This document shows, in pieces, positions 37,503 through 46,660 of a stretch of DNA of 64,000 bases (its first letter is position 1; every line of letters starts with the position of its first letter). The position numbers and the translations under genes were made by a program. Origin of the DNA: Paenibacillus segetis (lineage in GTDB: Bacteria > Bacillota > Bacilli > Paenibacillales > Paenibacillaceae). The notes beneath the pieces were generated by a model, which was not told the DNA's origin, ran no database searches, and saw only the letters and a program-made list of their open reading frames with translations. Location: contig NZ_BMFT01000004.1 of the NCBI RefSeq assembly GCF_014639155.1, positions 62,001-126,000 of the forward strand, in the 5' to 3' direction.

Positions 37503-37927
37503 AATAATTCCGCCTTTTTCAATGAGGTATACAAGCTAGTTTTTTTGAGCACTGAAATTCGTGGAATTCCGCAATATAATCCTTTTTTCCTCCACGCAAA
37601 AACTCAATATTATTCGATTCTACAAGGCATAATATAGCAAATCATGGTAGGGTGTAATCCTACTAAAGGACTACGAGGTAAATAAAGATGAAGAAAGTGA
37701 TCAATATCGCGTTGCGATTAGCTTGAATCTCATGGGTAAAATCAGAATGTCAGGTTTATGGAGTGCGAGATAGAGGAAGGGTCAGGCGTAGTGACAACCG
37801 AGTAGTACCCATTGGGGCAGTATTATTATCCATCATCTGAGCTTTGGTGCTGCCGCTCTTGGCGATGTCGTCTATATGGATCGCAATATCCGACAGATCG
37901 AGTTGCGCGGACAAGTGAGGAATGCAG
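37503..37927. other. Interval with a short coding remnant
   Basis: Mostly A+T-rich up to about 37750. From about 37833 a + frame reads LSFGAAALGDVVYMDRNIRQ, then IELRGQVRNAESDEE and a stop just before a terminator. It looks like the 3' end of a gene whose start has decayed. No family recognised. Confidence 0.35.
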
Positions 37928-37963
37928 AAAGCGATGAGGAATAAAATTCTCATCGCTTTTTTG
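37928..37963 (+). terminator. Intrinsic terminator
   Basis: AAAGCGATGAG (37928-37938) pairs with CTCATCGCTTT, followed by TTTTTG. Confidence 0.8.
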
Positions 37964-38019
37964 TGTAAGCAATATTCAAGTTTTTTTGTTGATTTCAAAA
38001 CCCGCCATTGTTGGGTTAA

Positions 38020-38466
38020 TTAATCTTTAAGTTTATTAATTAGAGATAGTATTCGTTTATTCTTTGTGTCTTCCTTTTTAGCAAGTTCAATATAATTAAT
38101 CTGCTCTCGCTTAATGTAATCAGGCTGCTCTAGGAATGTATTTAAAATGTTGTGCTCTTCAAGGCTTATAGTAATATAATCTGGCACAACAATTTTACGA
38201 TTATCCTCACATTTCTTAAGTATTACATGAAGGCTATCACCGAGCTCTTTATGTACTGCTCTTCGCATGAATTCATTATAAACAAAATAATGCCCATTCT
38301 TTGATGGCAACAACTTATGGTCAAACTCGTGCCCGTCAACGAAGATTTGAATAGGTACTTTACCATTCGTATTGAATATCTCCCTTACTGAATAGGGGAA
38401 ATAAACCACTTTCCATTTCATTTTTCCTTCCAGCAGCTTTATCTCACTATCAAATTCATACACCAT
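38020..38466 (-). CDS. DUF1905 / YdeI-OmdA domain protein
   Basis: 148 residues. The N-terminal half is a DUF1905 beta-barrel (KWKVVYFPYSVREIF, HYFVYNEFMRRAV), and the C-terminal half is the YdeI/OmdA helical segment (EEHNILNTFLEQPDYIKREQINYIELAKKED) found in bacteriocin-protection-like proteins. The ATG at 38466 is preferred to the GTG at 38478, which overlaps the GAGGAG ribosome-binding site. It is 51 bp from a DinB-family gene on the same strand, so the two may be co-transcribed. Molecular role is not established. Confidence 0.75.
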   Translation of the reverse strand: MVYEFDSEIKLLEGKMKWKVVYFPYSVREIFNTNGKVPIQIFVDGHEFDHKLLPSKNGHYFVYNEFMRRAVHKELGDSLHVILKKCEDNRKIVVPDYITISLEEHNILNTFLEQPDYIKREQINYIELAKKEDTKNKRILSLINKLKD

Positions 38467-38517
38467 ATTGAATGACACTCCTCATTGTTAAGAAGCCAAT
38501 TTCGATCACTAACGTTA

Positions 38518-38988
38518 TCATAGCCACTTTACTGTTTCTAGGTGATTCGTGTTCAAAATATTGTTGCAATAACCTATATGATGTTGAACATGCCTTATCT
38601 GCATTAGGATTACATCTGTTTTAGTTATTTCTTCGTATAGTACACAGGGTTCCAATAATCTGCCGTCAGTAAGTTCATCAAAAAACGCTCGAGCCACACT
38701 CAATATATCCTCTACGTACTTCGTCATTTCCCCTTTAGTAGGGTAGTCAGAGCATTCCTTATCCAAGTCTTCTATAACATCCTTACCGAAGTCAGGTATC
38801 ATGAATTCTTCATCCTTCTGCTGCCTAAACCAAAATTTCATACTGGTTGTAGCATGAAATATCTGCTTCCAGTATTTTTGCTTGGGATCCATCCAAAAAT
38901 CATCAGGACATACTTCGATAAGATTCTTTAACATTTCTACTGTCGGATCAAACTGTCTTCTTAAGACAGTTACCATCTTGTCACTCAT
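38518..38988 (-). CDS. DinB-family protein
   Basis: 156 residues forming the four-helix DinB/YfiT fold. Candidate metal-binding His residues lie in IFHATTSMKFW and RHVQHHIGYCNN, matching the spaced His positions of this family of putative metal-dependent thiol transferases. The start is uncertain: ATG 38988 has AAGTGAG 9 nt upstream, and TTG 39009 or ATG 38994 are possible. It may share a transcript with the downstream YdeI-type gene. Confidence 0.8.
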   Translation of the reverse strand: MSDKMVTVLRRQFDPTVEMLKNLIEVCPDDFWMDPKQKYWKQIFHATTSMKFWFRQQKDEEFMIPDFGKDVIEDLDKECSDYPTKGEMTKYVEDILSVARAFFDELTDGRLLEPCVLYEEITKTDVILMQIRHVQHHIGYCNNILNTNHLETVKWL

Positions 38989-39009
38989 GCTCATCAACTC
39001 ACTTATCAA

Positions 39010-39458
39010 AATTTAGAATCTTAACTTTATTCTTGTTTACAATAACCAAAACCTTCCATTTATTAGTGGCGTTTTTGGAAAATTTGTGAAATATGGAACA
39101 TTGGGTGAGCGATGATATAGTACAGTGGGAGCGGAAGTAACGATCATGCTGTAACATCTGTTGAAGAAGTCTGATTTGATTAAGCTTGCCCCTGAGATCG
39201 ACTTTTTGCGTTGTGTATAAGCCGAGTTAGCTGGCTTACGAATCTATATAATCTTATTTGCTCTGTTTTGCCCAAATAAGGTTTGGTAGTTTCCTTAGCG
39301 ATGTAACCTATGAATCTCTGGGTCGTCAATGGATGAGAATATTAGTAGCGATAGAACAATTTTATGCTACTTCACGTAATACCTCTTTCCCACCAAATAG
39401 ATCGATGCAAACACAAGTTGTATCCGCTATACTGCTAGTTACGAAGGAGGATGACACG
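39010..39458. other. Intergenic stretch with a repeat pair
   Basis: About 450 bp between divergent genes. The recognised content is the inverted pair of 25-bp repeats at 39235-39298. A longer in-frame reading of the next gene back to 39258 runs through this repeat and lacks a ribosome-binding site. Confidence 0.5.
39235..39298. repeat. Inverted pair of 25-bp CTAACGAA...TTATTT repeats (locus C)
   Basis: One forward unit (39235-39259, CTTACGAATC...TTATTT) and one inverted unit (39274-39298, AAATAAGG...TTCCTTAG) separated by 14 bp. Each differs from the family consensus at several positions, so this is an older or reduced copy of the arrays at 18528 and 58234. Confidence 0.6.
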
Positions 39459-40427
39459 ATGGGCTATATTGATGAGGTATCGAAGGAGCTGTACAGCTAT
39501 CTTCCCTCTCTTACGAAGCAGGATGACTTTGATGAGTTCTGGGAGACCAGCATTAGGGAGGCAAAGGAAGTCCCGCTTGACCCGCGCAGGGATCGAATCG
39601 ATTACCCGGCTCGCCATGCGAGGGTATACGAAATTTCTTATTACGGGATGGATGAGACGCGAATTCACGGTTGGCTGATCATTCCCGCTTTTACGCAGAA
39701 GGAGAAGTATCCGTGCCTGATCCATTATCACGGCTTTAACGGTAGCAGGGGGAAACCCTCGGAGCATATGCATTGGGTGATGATGGGAATGGCCGTGTTG
39801 TCCGTGGACTGCCGCGACCAGGGAGGACGGACAGGCAACAACGCTTCTTACTCCCACGGCTATTCAGTAAATGTAGCCAGCAAGGGCGTACATAACAAAT
39901 GGGAATATTATTATCGGTATGCTTATATGGATGCTTTGAAGGCGATCGATTTCGCCTGTGCTCAGGAGGATATTGATGCATCGAAGATTGTCATCGAAGG
40001 TGGTAGCCAGGGCGGAGCGCTTGGTACAGCGGTATCGGCTTTGGACGACCGCCCCGTGCTCTCGATGGTAGACGTGCCGAGCAACAGCAATATCGTCTGC
40101 CGAATCGAAGGCAATCACGGCGCTTTCGAAGCAGTAGCGGAATATCTGAAGAAGCATCCGGAGCAAACGGATCTTGTAATGGACAACCTGAGCTATTTTG
40201 ATACGATGAACCTGGCGGATCGCATCACTTGCCGGGTATTAGCCAGTGTCGGGTTAAAGGATGAGACGTGTCCACCGCAGATGTACTTCGCCACCTATAA
40301 CCGAATCACAAGCAGTAAAGACATCATCATTTACCCTTTTAACGGGCATGAAGGTGGTGGCGCCGGTCAAACGGAGATCAAGCTAAACTATTTGCAACAG
40401 CATTTTCCGGACTGGTTCGAAGAATAG
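39459..40427 (+). CDS. Acetyl xylan esterase / cephalosporin-C deacetylase (CE7)
   Basis: 322 residues of a cytoplasmic alpha/beta hydrolase that removes acetyl groups from short xylo- or other oligosaccharides. It shows the CE7 RGQ-like region as CRDQGGRTG, nucleophile Ser183 in EGGSQGGAL, the acid region VGLKDETCPP, and His in NGHEGGGAG. GGAGG lies 8 nt before the ATG at 39459; the longer frame from 39258 crosses a repeat and is rejected. It precedes the YesM/YesN-type pair and sugar importer, so it probably deacetylates the imported oligosaccharide (inference). Confidence 0.93.
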   Translation: MGYIDEVSKELYSYLPSLTKQDDFDEFWETSIREAKEVPLDPRRDRIDYPARHARVYEISYYGMDETRIHGWLIIPAFTQKEKYPCLIHYHGFNGSRGKPSEHMHWVMMGMAVLSVDCRDQGGRTGNNASYSHGYSVNVASKGVHNKWEYYYRYAYMDALKAIDFACAQEDIDASKIVIEGGSQGGALGTAVSALDDRPVLSMVDVPSNSNIVCRIEGNHGAFEAVAEYLKKHPEQTDLVMDNLSYFDTMNLADRITCRVLASVGLKDETCPPQMYFATYNRITSSKDIIIYPFNGHEGGGAGQTEIKLNYLQQHFPDWFEE

Positions 40428-40616
40428 ATTAAATTCAGGGAAGGCGGTGCTGAAACCGGCGTCGTCTTTCTTTTTTGCTCGGAATATGTCAATAGAACAT
40501 TTTGATGCAATTGATCGACCCTGAACCCTACATATTTATACTATTACACGAACAACGATATTTATGGACAACGAGTGAGATATAATGGGAGAACCAAGAG
40601 TAAAGGAGTCCTCCAG

Positions 40617-42410
40617 ATGCGGAAATGGCTTACTCACCTCGTTCCCTACAAGTTGAAATACCGGTTGTTTGCCGTGTTTGCACTCGTCATTTTACTTCCA
40701 TTCAGCGCGCTGAACATATACAACTACCAAAAAATCGAATCGCTCGTCCAGAATAAAATCAGTGAGCAGAGCCATGAGCAACTGGACAATCTTCACCGCT
40801 CGCTCGAGGATCAGCTTAGTATCGCGTTTAAGACACTGATCTTCTTGGAACAGGATTCGGAAATCAGGCGTATCCTGCATAAGCCGGAGGAACGTTCCGT
40901 CTTGGACAACAAGGAGATTATGGAAGACAAATTTAAAGGGCTCAACAACAGCTTTTTCCTGTACAATCCGTCCGTATATTTCACGCTGCTCGACAATAGC
41001 GGCCATGTATACACGTCTTTCCCACCGAATAAGTCCCTGAATTATGACCAGATTGCTTCGAACCCGTCGTTCAAGGCGCTGGAGGAGGGCAAAAATTCCT
41101 ACCTTTGGGTATCTGACGACGCCAATTACGTGTCTCGGGATATCAGCAAAAGCCCAACGTTATTATCTTTGTACACCGAGCTGCGCGACAGCAGAAACCA
41201 GGCTTACGGCCTGGCGCGCATCAGCATCGATTTTTCGTTCTGGTTCCAATCTATGCTGCAAAAATCCGATAGCGACCAAGCGTACTTCATCATGAACCGT
41301 TCTGGAGAGGTGATCGCAAGATCGATCCCTGATTCTACACTGTCCGTAGGGGCCGTGCAGGAAATCGCAAGCCTGCCACAGAACGGACATTGGACCGATC
41401 AGCAATCCGATGCACTCGTCAACTACAGCTATCTGTCTTCCCTGGATTGGTACCTTGTGGACCGAATTCCGCTCCAGCTGCTATTCTGGGAGATCGAAAC
41501 GCTGAAGAAGCAGTATTTCGTGACCTTTTACGTTATCACCGCCGCGTTTATAGCGGTTGCGTTCATGATTGCCCATACGTTCACGAGGCCGCTATCCCAT
41601 ATGCAACGGAAGATGAAGGAGGCGGTCCGCAAAGATCTTCGGATCCGGCTGCCCGAGAAGCGCTATAAGGGTGAAATTTTGGAGCTGACGCGAACGTTTA
41701 ATACGATGATGGTTGATATGAACGGACTCGTTCAACGACTTCGGGTCGAGGAGCGGCAGAAGGACGCGGTGCATTTCCAAATGCTACTCGCTCAGATGAA
41801 TCCCCATTTTCTGCTGAATACGCTGAATACGATGAAGTGGATCGGGCTGCGGGGAGGAAACGAGGAGATCGTGGAAATTTGCCTCTCTCTCGGGAAGCTA
41901 CTGGAGACAAGCTTAAACTCCGATGTGGACCTGATTCACCTTCGTGAGGAAATCGAGCTGACGCGCGCATTCCTCTATATTCAACAGGTGAGATATGGAA
42001 ATCGCTTTCATGTGGAGTTCAGCTATGATGAAGAGCTGATCTACGCCCTGGTGCCGAAACTGAGCCTGCAGCCGTTGGTAGACAACGCGATTAAGCACGG
42101 TATCGGCAATATGGCTGAAGGCGGGCGGATTCTAATTCGAATGGGACGTAGTCCCCAGCAACCGGACCAGCTTACGCTGGAAGTCGAGGATAACGGCGCT
42201 GGCGTCGGGCAGTCGGATAAGGATCAGGGCGAGGGACGTAAGCGTCCAGGCATCGGGCTACAAAATGTAAGGGAGCGGCTGCGCCTGTTGTTCAAGGACA
42301 AAGGAGAGCTTGAAATCATTTCGCTTGAGCAGGGTACGCTCTGCCGTATGCATTTTCCGGTGCTGCTGTCTGAGCCGTATGACCAAGGCCGGCAATCCGA
42401 TATCATCTAA
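40617..42410 (+). CDS. Sensor histidine kinase, YesM-like
   Basis: 597 residues: membrane helix at about 15-35, extracellular dCache-like sensor (about 36-290), second helix (about 298-322), HAMP, then a His_kinase domain with phospho-acceptor His397 in MNPHFLLNTLNTMKW and HATPase_c (DNAIKHGIG N box, GIGLQNVRERL G box). AAAGGAG lies 8 nt before ATG 40617. It is followed 24 bp later by a YesN-type regulator and then a sugar ABC importer, the classic arrangement by which Paenibacillus and Bacillus control oligosaccharide uptake. Confidence 0.93.
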   Translation: MRKWLTHLVPYKLKYRLFAVFALVILLPFSALNIYNYQKIESLVQNKISEQSHEQLDNLHRSLEDQLSIAFKTLIFLEQDSEIRRILHKPEERSVLDNKEIMEDKFKGLNNSFFLYNPSVYFTLLDNSGHVYTSFPPNKSLNYDQIASNPSFKALEEGKNSYLWVSDDANYVSRDISKSPTLLSLYTELRDSRNQAYGLARISIDFSFWFQSMLQKSDSDQAYFIMNRSGEVIARSIPDSTLSVGAVQEIASLPQNGHWTDQQSDALVNYSYLSSLDWYLVDRIPLQLLFWEIETLKKQYFVTFYVITAAFIAVAFMIAHTFTRPLSHMQRKMKEAVRKDLRIRLPEKRYKGEILELTRTFNTMMVDMNGLVQRLRVEERQKDAVHFQMLLAQMNPHFLLNTLNTMKWIGLRGGNEEIVEICLSLGKLLETSLNSDVDLIHLREEIELTRAFLYIQQVRYGNRFHVEFSYDEELIYALVPKLSLQPLVDNAIKHGIGNMAEGGRILIRMGRSPQQPDQLTLEVEDNGAGVGQSDKDQGEGRKRPGIGLQNVRERLRLLFKDKGELEIISLEQGTLCRMHFPVLLSEPYDQGRQSDII

Positions 42411-42434
42411 CTAACCGCGAAAGGGTGAACGTGT

Positions 42435-43187
42435 ATGTGGAAAGTACTACTGGTGGAAGACGAAACGTTCGTGCGAGAATCGGTCAAGGAGATCATTCGT
42501 TGGGAGGAAATGGGCTTTACACTCGCCGGCGAGGCCAGCAACGGAATGGAAGCGCTACCAATGATCAAGGATAATCCGCCAGATCTGGTGCTATGCGATA
42601 TCGTCATGCCGCAAATGGACGGCCTTGAGCTGCTGCAGGAGACGCGGAAAGCCGGCATTGCATCCAAGTTCGTCATGCTAACCTGTATCGGCGATTTCGA
42701 ATCGATGCGTAGAGCGATGGAGTATGGCGCGTCTAATTATATTCTGAAGCTGTCCATGAGCGTCAAAGATCTTCGGGAGACGTTGGTGAAGGTCAGCGCG
42801 GAGCTGTCGGCTAAGCCCTCCCCTACTGAGCATTCGGCGCGTTTGGCCGTGGTAGCTAAGGAGAAGATCACCCATCCCGAAGTAAATAAAATCATAGACT
42901 ATATCGAACAAAATTATGACCAGGACATTACGCTCAAATCGCTCGCCCGCTATGTCATGATGGGGGAGAATTACGTTAGCGCCCTGTTCAAAAAGAAAAC
43001 CGGTGAGACGCTGATCCATTACCTGCATCGGACGAGAATCGAGAAAGCGATCGAATATCTGACGACAACGGATCTTCCGGTCAATCGGATTTGCCAGAAC
43101 GTCGGATTCATGAACGATAATTACTTCATTAAAATTTTCAAGCGGATGACGGGGATGACGCCGAGCCATTACCGGATGAAGCAATAG
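42435..43187 (+). CDS. Response regulator with AraC DNA-binding domain, YesN-like
   Basis: 250 residues. Receiver domain 1-125 has acidic pocket EDE, phosphorylation site Asp55 in LCDIVMPQMDG, and the conserved Lys in YILKLSM, where the usual following Pro is replaced. The C-terminal AraC domain (about 148-250; DITLKSLARYVMMGENYVSALF and VNRICQNVGFMNDNYFIKIFK) is intact. The linker is shorter than in 500-residue YesN proteins. Partner of the upstream kinase; likely activator of the downstream importer. Confidence 0.93.
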   Translation: MWKVLLVEDETFVRESVKEIIRWEEMGFTLAGEASNGMEALPMIKDNPPDLVLCDIVMPQMDGLELLQETRKAGIASKFVMLTCIGDFESMRRAMEYGASNYILKLSMSVKDLRETLVKVSAELSAKPSPTEHSARLAVVAKEKITHPEVNKIIDYIEQNYDQDITLKSLARYVMMGENYVSALFKKKTGETLIHYLHRTRIEKAIEYLTTTDLPVNRICQNVGFMNDNYFIKIFKRMTGMTPSHYRMKQ

Positions 43188-43335
43188 AACAAAATGCTTC
43201 TCTGTGACCGGCAATAACCTACAACTGCGTATATCTGTTCCATGAAATCATGATTCTGTTACTTACGGTGTTACCTGCTGCTTTGCTATCCTTGAGCTGC
43301 AACATACAATTCCTATTTGATGCGGGGGGATTCAA

Positions 43336-44658
43336 TTGAGAAAAAAAGGTTGGTTAGCGGGATTCGTATCGTTGGTACTGATCGCTAGTGTGATGTCGGG
43401 TTGCTCCGGCGGTGGAAGCAATGGGAAAGCTGAGTTGTCGGACGCGAAAGCTGCTGGCGCCGTCGTTAAGCTGAAAATGTGGGGAGGCGTTCCGCCAGAA
43501 GCCGGGCCGCAAGAGGTATTGGACGACTGGAACAAGGATCACCCGGAAATTCAAGTGGAGTACGTGCGGTACGTGAACGACGATGAAGGAAACCTGAAGC
43601 TGGATACGGCCATTATGACCGGTCAGGATGTAGACCTGTTCGTCAACTATTCCGCTTCGCAGGCGACAAAACGGGTAACCTCGGGGGTTGCGGCTGATCT
43701 GAGCACACTTACCGACTATAATATCGATGAGAAAATGGGCCCGGAAGCCGAAAACTGGAAGATCGACGGCAAATTTTACGGCGTGCCGACGACAAAAAGC
43801 TCATACTTCGTTGCACTAAATAAGGATGCCCTAGATGCTGCTAATCTCCCGGTTCCGAAGGATTGGACCTGGGAAGAGATGATGGAATACGCCAAAAAGC
43901 TGAAACAAGGCGACGGATACGGCTTCATTCAAAATACAGAGCCGTTCGTTGACCCAATCGATTCCGTACTAGCCAAAGAAGGCTATACAAAAGCGGACGG
44001 GACGTCCAACCTAGATCACCCGCTGGTGCGCAAATGGCTGGAGTCCTTGAACGTCATGATGAAGAATGATGCAACGACGGCACCGCTCGGCGAGCAGTTA
44101 ACGTCCAAAATGCCAGTCGAGCAAATGTTCCTCAGCGGTGAAGTACCGATGCTGAACATCGGAGCGTGGTTGCTCCGTAGCTCCAACAATTTCACCGATT
44201 ATCCACGCGATTTCAAAATCGCGTTTGCACCGGTGCCAAGACTGGCAGAGGATGCAGCGAACCACATGACCCGAGGCGGTCTGGGAGACTATATCTCGAT
44301 CAACGCCAAGTCAAAGCATCAACAGGAAGCGTGGGAATTTCTGAAGTGGTATGCAGACGGTGGTATGTCGCCGATGGCGGCAGGCGGGCGCCTGCCTGCA
44401 TCCAAGGATGCCGATCAGGAAGCCGCTCTGAAGAGCATGCTGGGCGACAAAGGGGACACCTACGATCAGGAATCCTTGATGTACGTCATGTTCGACAACA
44501 AGACGCCAACCTACGTTCGTACCGTTCCGCAGGAAGTCATGGACCTGCGCTCACAGGAATACGAAAAGTACTTCCTGGACTCGCAAGATATTGACACAAC
44601 GATGGCAGAGATGGTCAAACGTCATAACGAATATTTGAAATCCAATCCGCAAAAATAA
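43336..44658 (+). CDS. Sugar ABC transporter substrate-binding lipoprotein
   Basis: 440 residues of a family-1 extracellular solute-binding protein. Signal peptide and lipobox (SVMSGC, lipidated Cys about 23) anchor it outside the membrane. Binding-protein features are LKMWGGVPPEAG, GKFYGVPTTKSSYFVALNKD and SKHQQEAWEFLKWY. Start is a TTG with GGGGGA about 6 nt upstream; no ATG lies nearby. A terminator follows before the permeases, which would raise binding-protein yield relative to permeases. Confidence 0.93.
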   Translation: MRKKGWLAGFVSLVLIASVMSGCSGGGSNGKAELSDAKAAGAVVKLKMWGGVPPEAGPQEVLDDWNKDHPEIQVEYVRYVNDDEGNLKLDTAIMTGQDVDLFVNYSASQATKRVTSGVAADLSTLTDYNIDEKMGPEAENWKIDGKFYGVPTTKSSYFVALNKDALDAANLPVPKDWTWEEMMEYAKKLKQGDGYGFIQNTEPFVDPIDSVLAKEGYTKADGTSNLDHPLVRKWLESLNVMMKNDATTAPLGEQLTSKMPVEQMFLSGEVPMLNIGAWLLRSSNNFTDYPRDFKIAFAPVPRLAEDAANHMTRGGLGDYISINAKSKHQQEAWEFLKWYADGGMSPMAAGGRLPASKDADQEAALKSMLGDKGDTYDQESLMYVMFDNKTPTYVRTVPQEVMDLRSQEYEKYFLDSQDIDTTMAEMVKRHNEYLKSNPQK

Positions 44659-44696
44659 CATATCACTTTAGATGCTAGACGCACATCTTAAGTCAA

Positions 44697-44729
44697 GGGA
44701 CGGCCAAGTATAATGGCCGTCCCATTTTT
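44697..44729 (+). terminator. Terminator/attenuator after the binding-protein gene
   Basis: GGGACGGCCA (44697-44706) pairs with TGGCCGTCCC (44714-44723), then ATTTTT. The next 175 bp before the permease gene hold no ORF and presumably carry a promoter, though no clear consensus is seen. Confidence 0.85.
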
Positions 44730-44905
44730 GCGATTCGATCATTCATTATAGATAGAACAAATTGATGACGAAGTGCCAGGTGGCAAGCTGCACGGTATTT
44801 TTTTTGCATCATTTTGTAGTATGAAGACGATGGTTTTGTTCCTTCTCGCGCCCCCTTCCGACTTGCTAGACTGAGGACATCAAATCAAGAAATGAGGGGA
44901 AACGC

Positions 44906-45787
44906 ATGACAAACAATTGGATGAGAAGGCAGCAGAGGCTTGGTTACATCTTTATCGGACCCAGCATGATCGGCGTGCTGTTGTTTTTTCTCATACCGGC
45001 CGCATACTCTCTGGGCCTTGTCTTCACAGATTACAAATTCATGAATCCCAATGTCGGTTTCGTCGGTTTCGATAATATTAACCGGATGCTGCACGATAAG
45101 CTGTTCTACCTGTCGCTGAAAAATACGGTCATCTTCCTCTTGGCGGTACCGGTATCTCTCGCGCTCGGCTTCGTGGTTGCGGTCATCCTGAACCAGCGGA
45201 TCTATCTGAAAAAGGTGCTGCGCGCTTTGTACTTCATGCCGTACATCACGAGCGGGGTGGCCGTCTCCTTCGTCTGGATGCTGCTGTTCCAACCAAAGCA
45301 GGGACCAATCAACGGATTCCTCCGCGCCATCGGCATCGATCATCCGCCGGGCTGGCTGTCGACCACCACGTCTTCCATGTTTGCCATCGATATTATCTGG
45401 ATCTGGTTCCTGATGGGCTACAACATGATCATCTATTTGGCTGCATTACAAGAGGTTTCGCCGGAGCTTCTAGAAGCAGCGAAAATTGACGGGGCGCGTC
45501 CGGGACAGATGCTCCGTAAAATCATCTGGCCGCTCGTCAGTCCCACCTCGTTCCTGCTGCTCGTGACCGGTATGATCATGACGATCAAGACGTTCGGTAT
45601 CATACAGGCGACGACGCAGGGCGGTCCCGGAAACAGCACGACCATCTTGTCCCTCTACGTCTATCAGAACGCGTTCCGCTATTACGAAATGGGTTATGCT
45701 TCCACGATCTCGTGGGCGTTATTTATCATCATCCTGATTATCACCGCGATCCAATGGATCGGGCAAAAACGTTGGGTCCACTATTAA
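44906..45787 (+). CDS. Sugar ABC transporter permease (MalF/UgpA-type)
   Basis: 293 residues with six membrane segments and the EAA loop EVSPELLEAAKIDGARPGQ that docks the ATPase. The N-terminus (RLGYIFIGPSMIGVLLFFLIPA) is typical of the first permease of CUT1 importers. GAGGGG precedes the ATG. Forms the channel with the next gene. No ATPase gene lies in this locus, so a shared MsmX-type ATPase elsewhere is presumably used. Confidence 0.94.
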   Translation: MTNNWMRRQQRLGYIFIGPSMIGVLLFFLIPAAYSLGLVFTDYKFMNPNVGFVGFDNINRMLHDKLFYLSLKNTVIFLLAVPVSLALGFVVAVILNQRIYLKKVLRALYFMPYITSGVAVSFVWMLLFQPKQGPINGFLRAIGIDHPPGWLSTTTSSMFAIDIIWIWFLMGYNMIIYLAALQEVSPELLEAAKIDGARPGQMLRKIIWPLVSPTSFLLLVTGMIMTIKTFGIIQATTQGGPGNSTTILSLYVYQNAFRYYEMGYASTISWALFIIILIITAIQWIGQKRWVHY

Positions 45788-45810
45788 GAGAAAGAGAGGC
45801 CTGAAGCATC

Positions 45811-46656
45811 ATGAAAATCAAAAAACAACTGATCGCCGGTACGCCGGGTAGGCTGCTTGCAACGTTGGTCATGCTGGTACTGGCTATCGTGATGGTTATG
45901 CCCTTCTTATGGATGATCAGCACGTCCCTGAAAACGCCGGCTGAGGTATTCAAATACCCGATCGAATGGATTCCCTCGAATCCGACCTGGGAACATCATG
46001 TGAAGGTATGGAGCGGTACTAAGAGCTTTGGTACCTATTATCTGAACTCGCTGAAAATTTCCCTGATCGGGACGATTGGAGCCACGTTCCTGTCCGCTTT
46101 CGCGGCATACGGCTTCTCCCGAATCGAATTCAAGGGGAGAAACGGGCTGTTCATGCTCTATCTGTCCATGATGATGATTCCTCCACAGGTACTGTTCGTG
46201 CCGAAGTTCATCATGTTTGAATGGGCTGGTATTTACAATACGCATTGGGCACTGATCCTGCCCGCCATGTTCACGATTTTCGGTGTATTTATGTTACGCC
46301 AGTTCTTCCTGTCTATTCCCCATGAGATTTCTGAGTCGGCTTTCATCGACGGGGCGGGGCATTTCCGGATCTTCTTCCGGCTCGTTCTGCCTCTAGCTAA
46401 ACCGGCGCTGGCCACTTTGGCTATCATCGATTTCTCTTGGCATTGGAATGATTACGAGAATGCGCTGGTATTCCTGATTGACGAGAATCTGTACACTATT
46501 CCGCTTGGACTTCAGAACTTCATTCTGGAAAATATGGTGGATTACAACGGCATGATGGCCGCGGCGTCTGCAGCGATCATCCCGATGATCGTCGTGTTCG
46601 CGATCGGCCAACGTTATATCATTCAAGGTTTGACCAACTCTGCGGTGAAAGGGTGA
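45811..46656 (+). CDS. Sugar ABC transporter permease (MalG/UgpE-type)
   Basis: 281 residues, six membrane segments, EAA motif IPHEISESAFIDGAGHFRIF, and WMISTSLKTPAEVF near the N-terminus as in CUT1 second permeases. It follows the first permease by 23 bp and precedes the FAD oxidoreductase by 4 bp. The final ITQ-like segment (YIIQGLTNSAVKG) is the usual C-terminal signature of this family. Confidence 0.95.
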   Translation: MKIKKQLIAGTPGRLLATLVMLVLAIVMVMPFLWMISTSLKTPAEVFKYPIEWIPSNPTWEHHVKVWSGTKSFGTYYLNSLKISLIGTIGATFLSAFAAYGFSRIEFKGRNGLFMLYLSMMMIPPQVLFVPKFIMFEWAGIYNTHWALILPAMFTIFGVFMLRQFFLSIPHEISESAFIDGAGHFRIFFRLVLPLAKPALATLAIIDFSWHWNDYENALVFLIDENLYTIPLGLQNFILENMVDYNGMMAAASAAIIPMIVVFAIGQRYIIQGLTNSAVKG

Positions 46657-46660
46657 GAAG

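Noticed and set aside
37756..37998. 80-residue minus-strand frame
   Set aside because: It lies antisense to the terminator and to the more gene-like + strand remnant, and has no ribosome-binding site.
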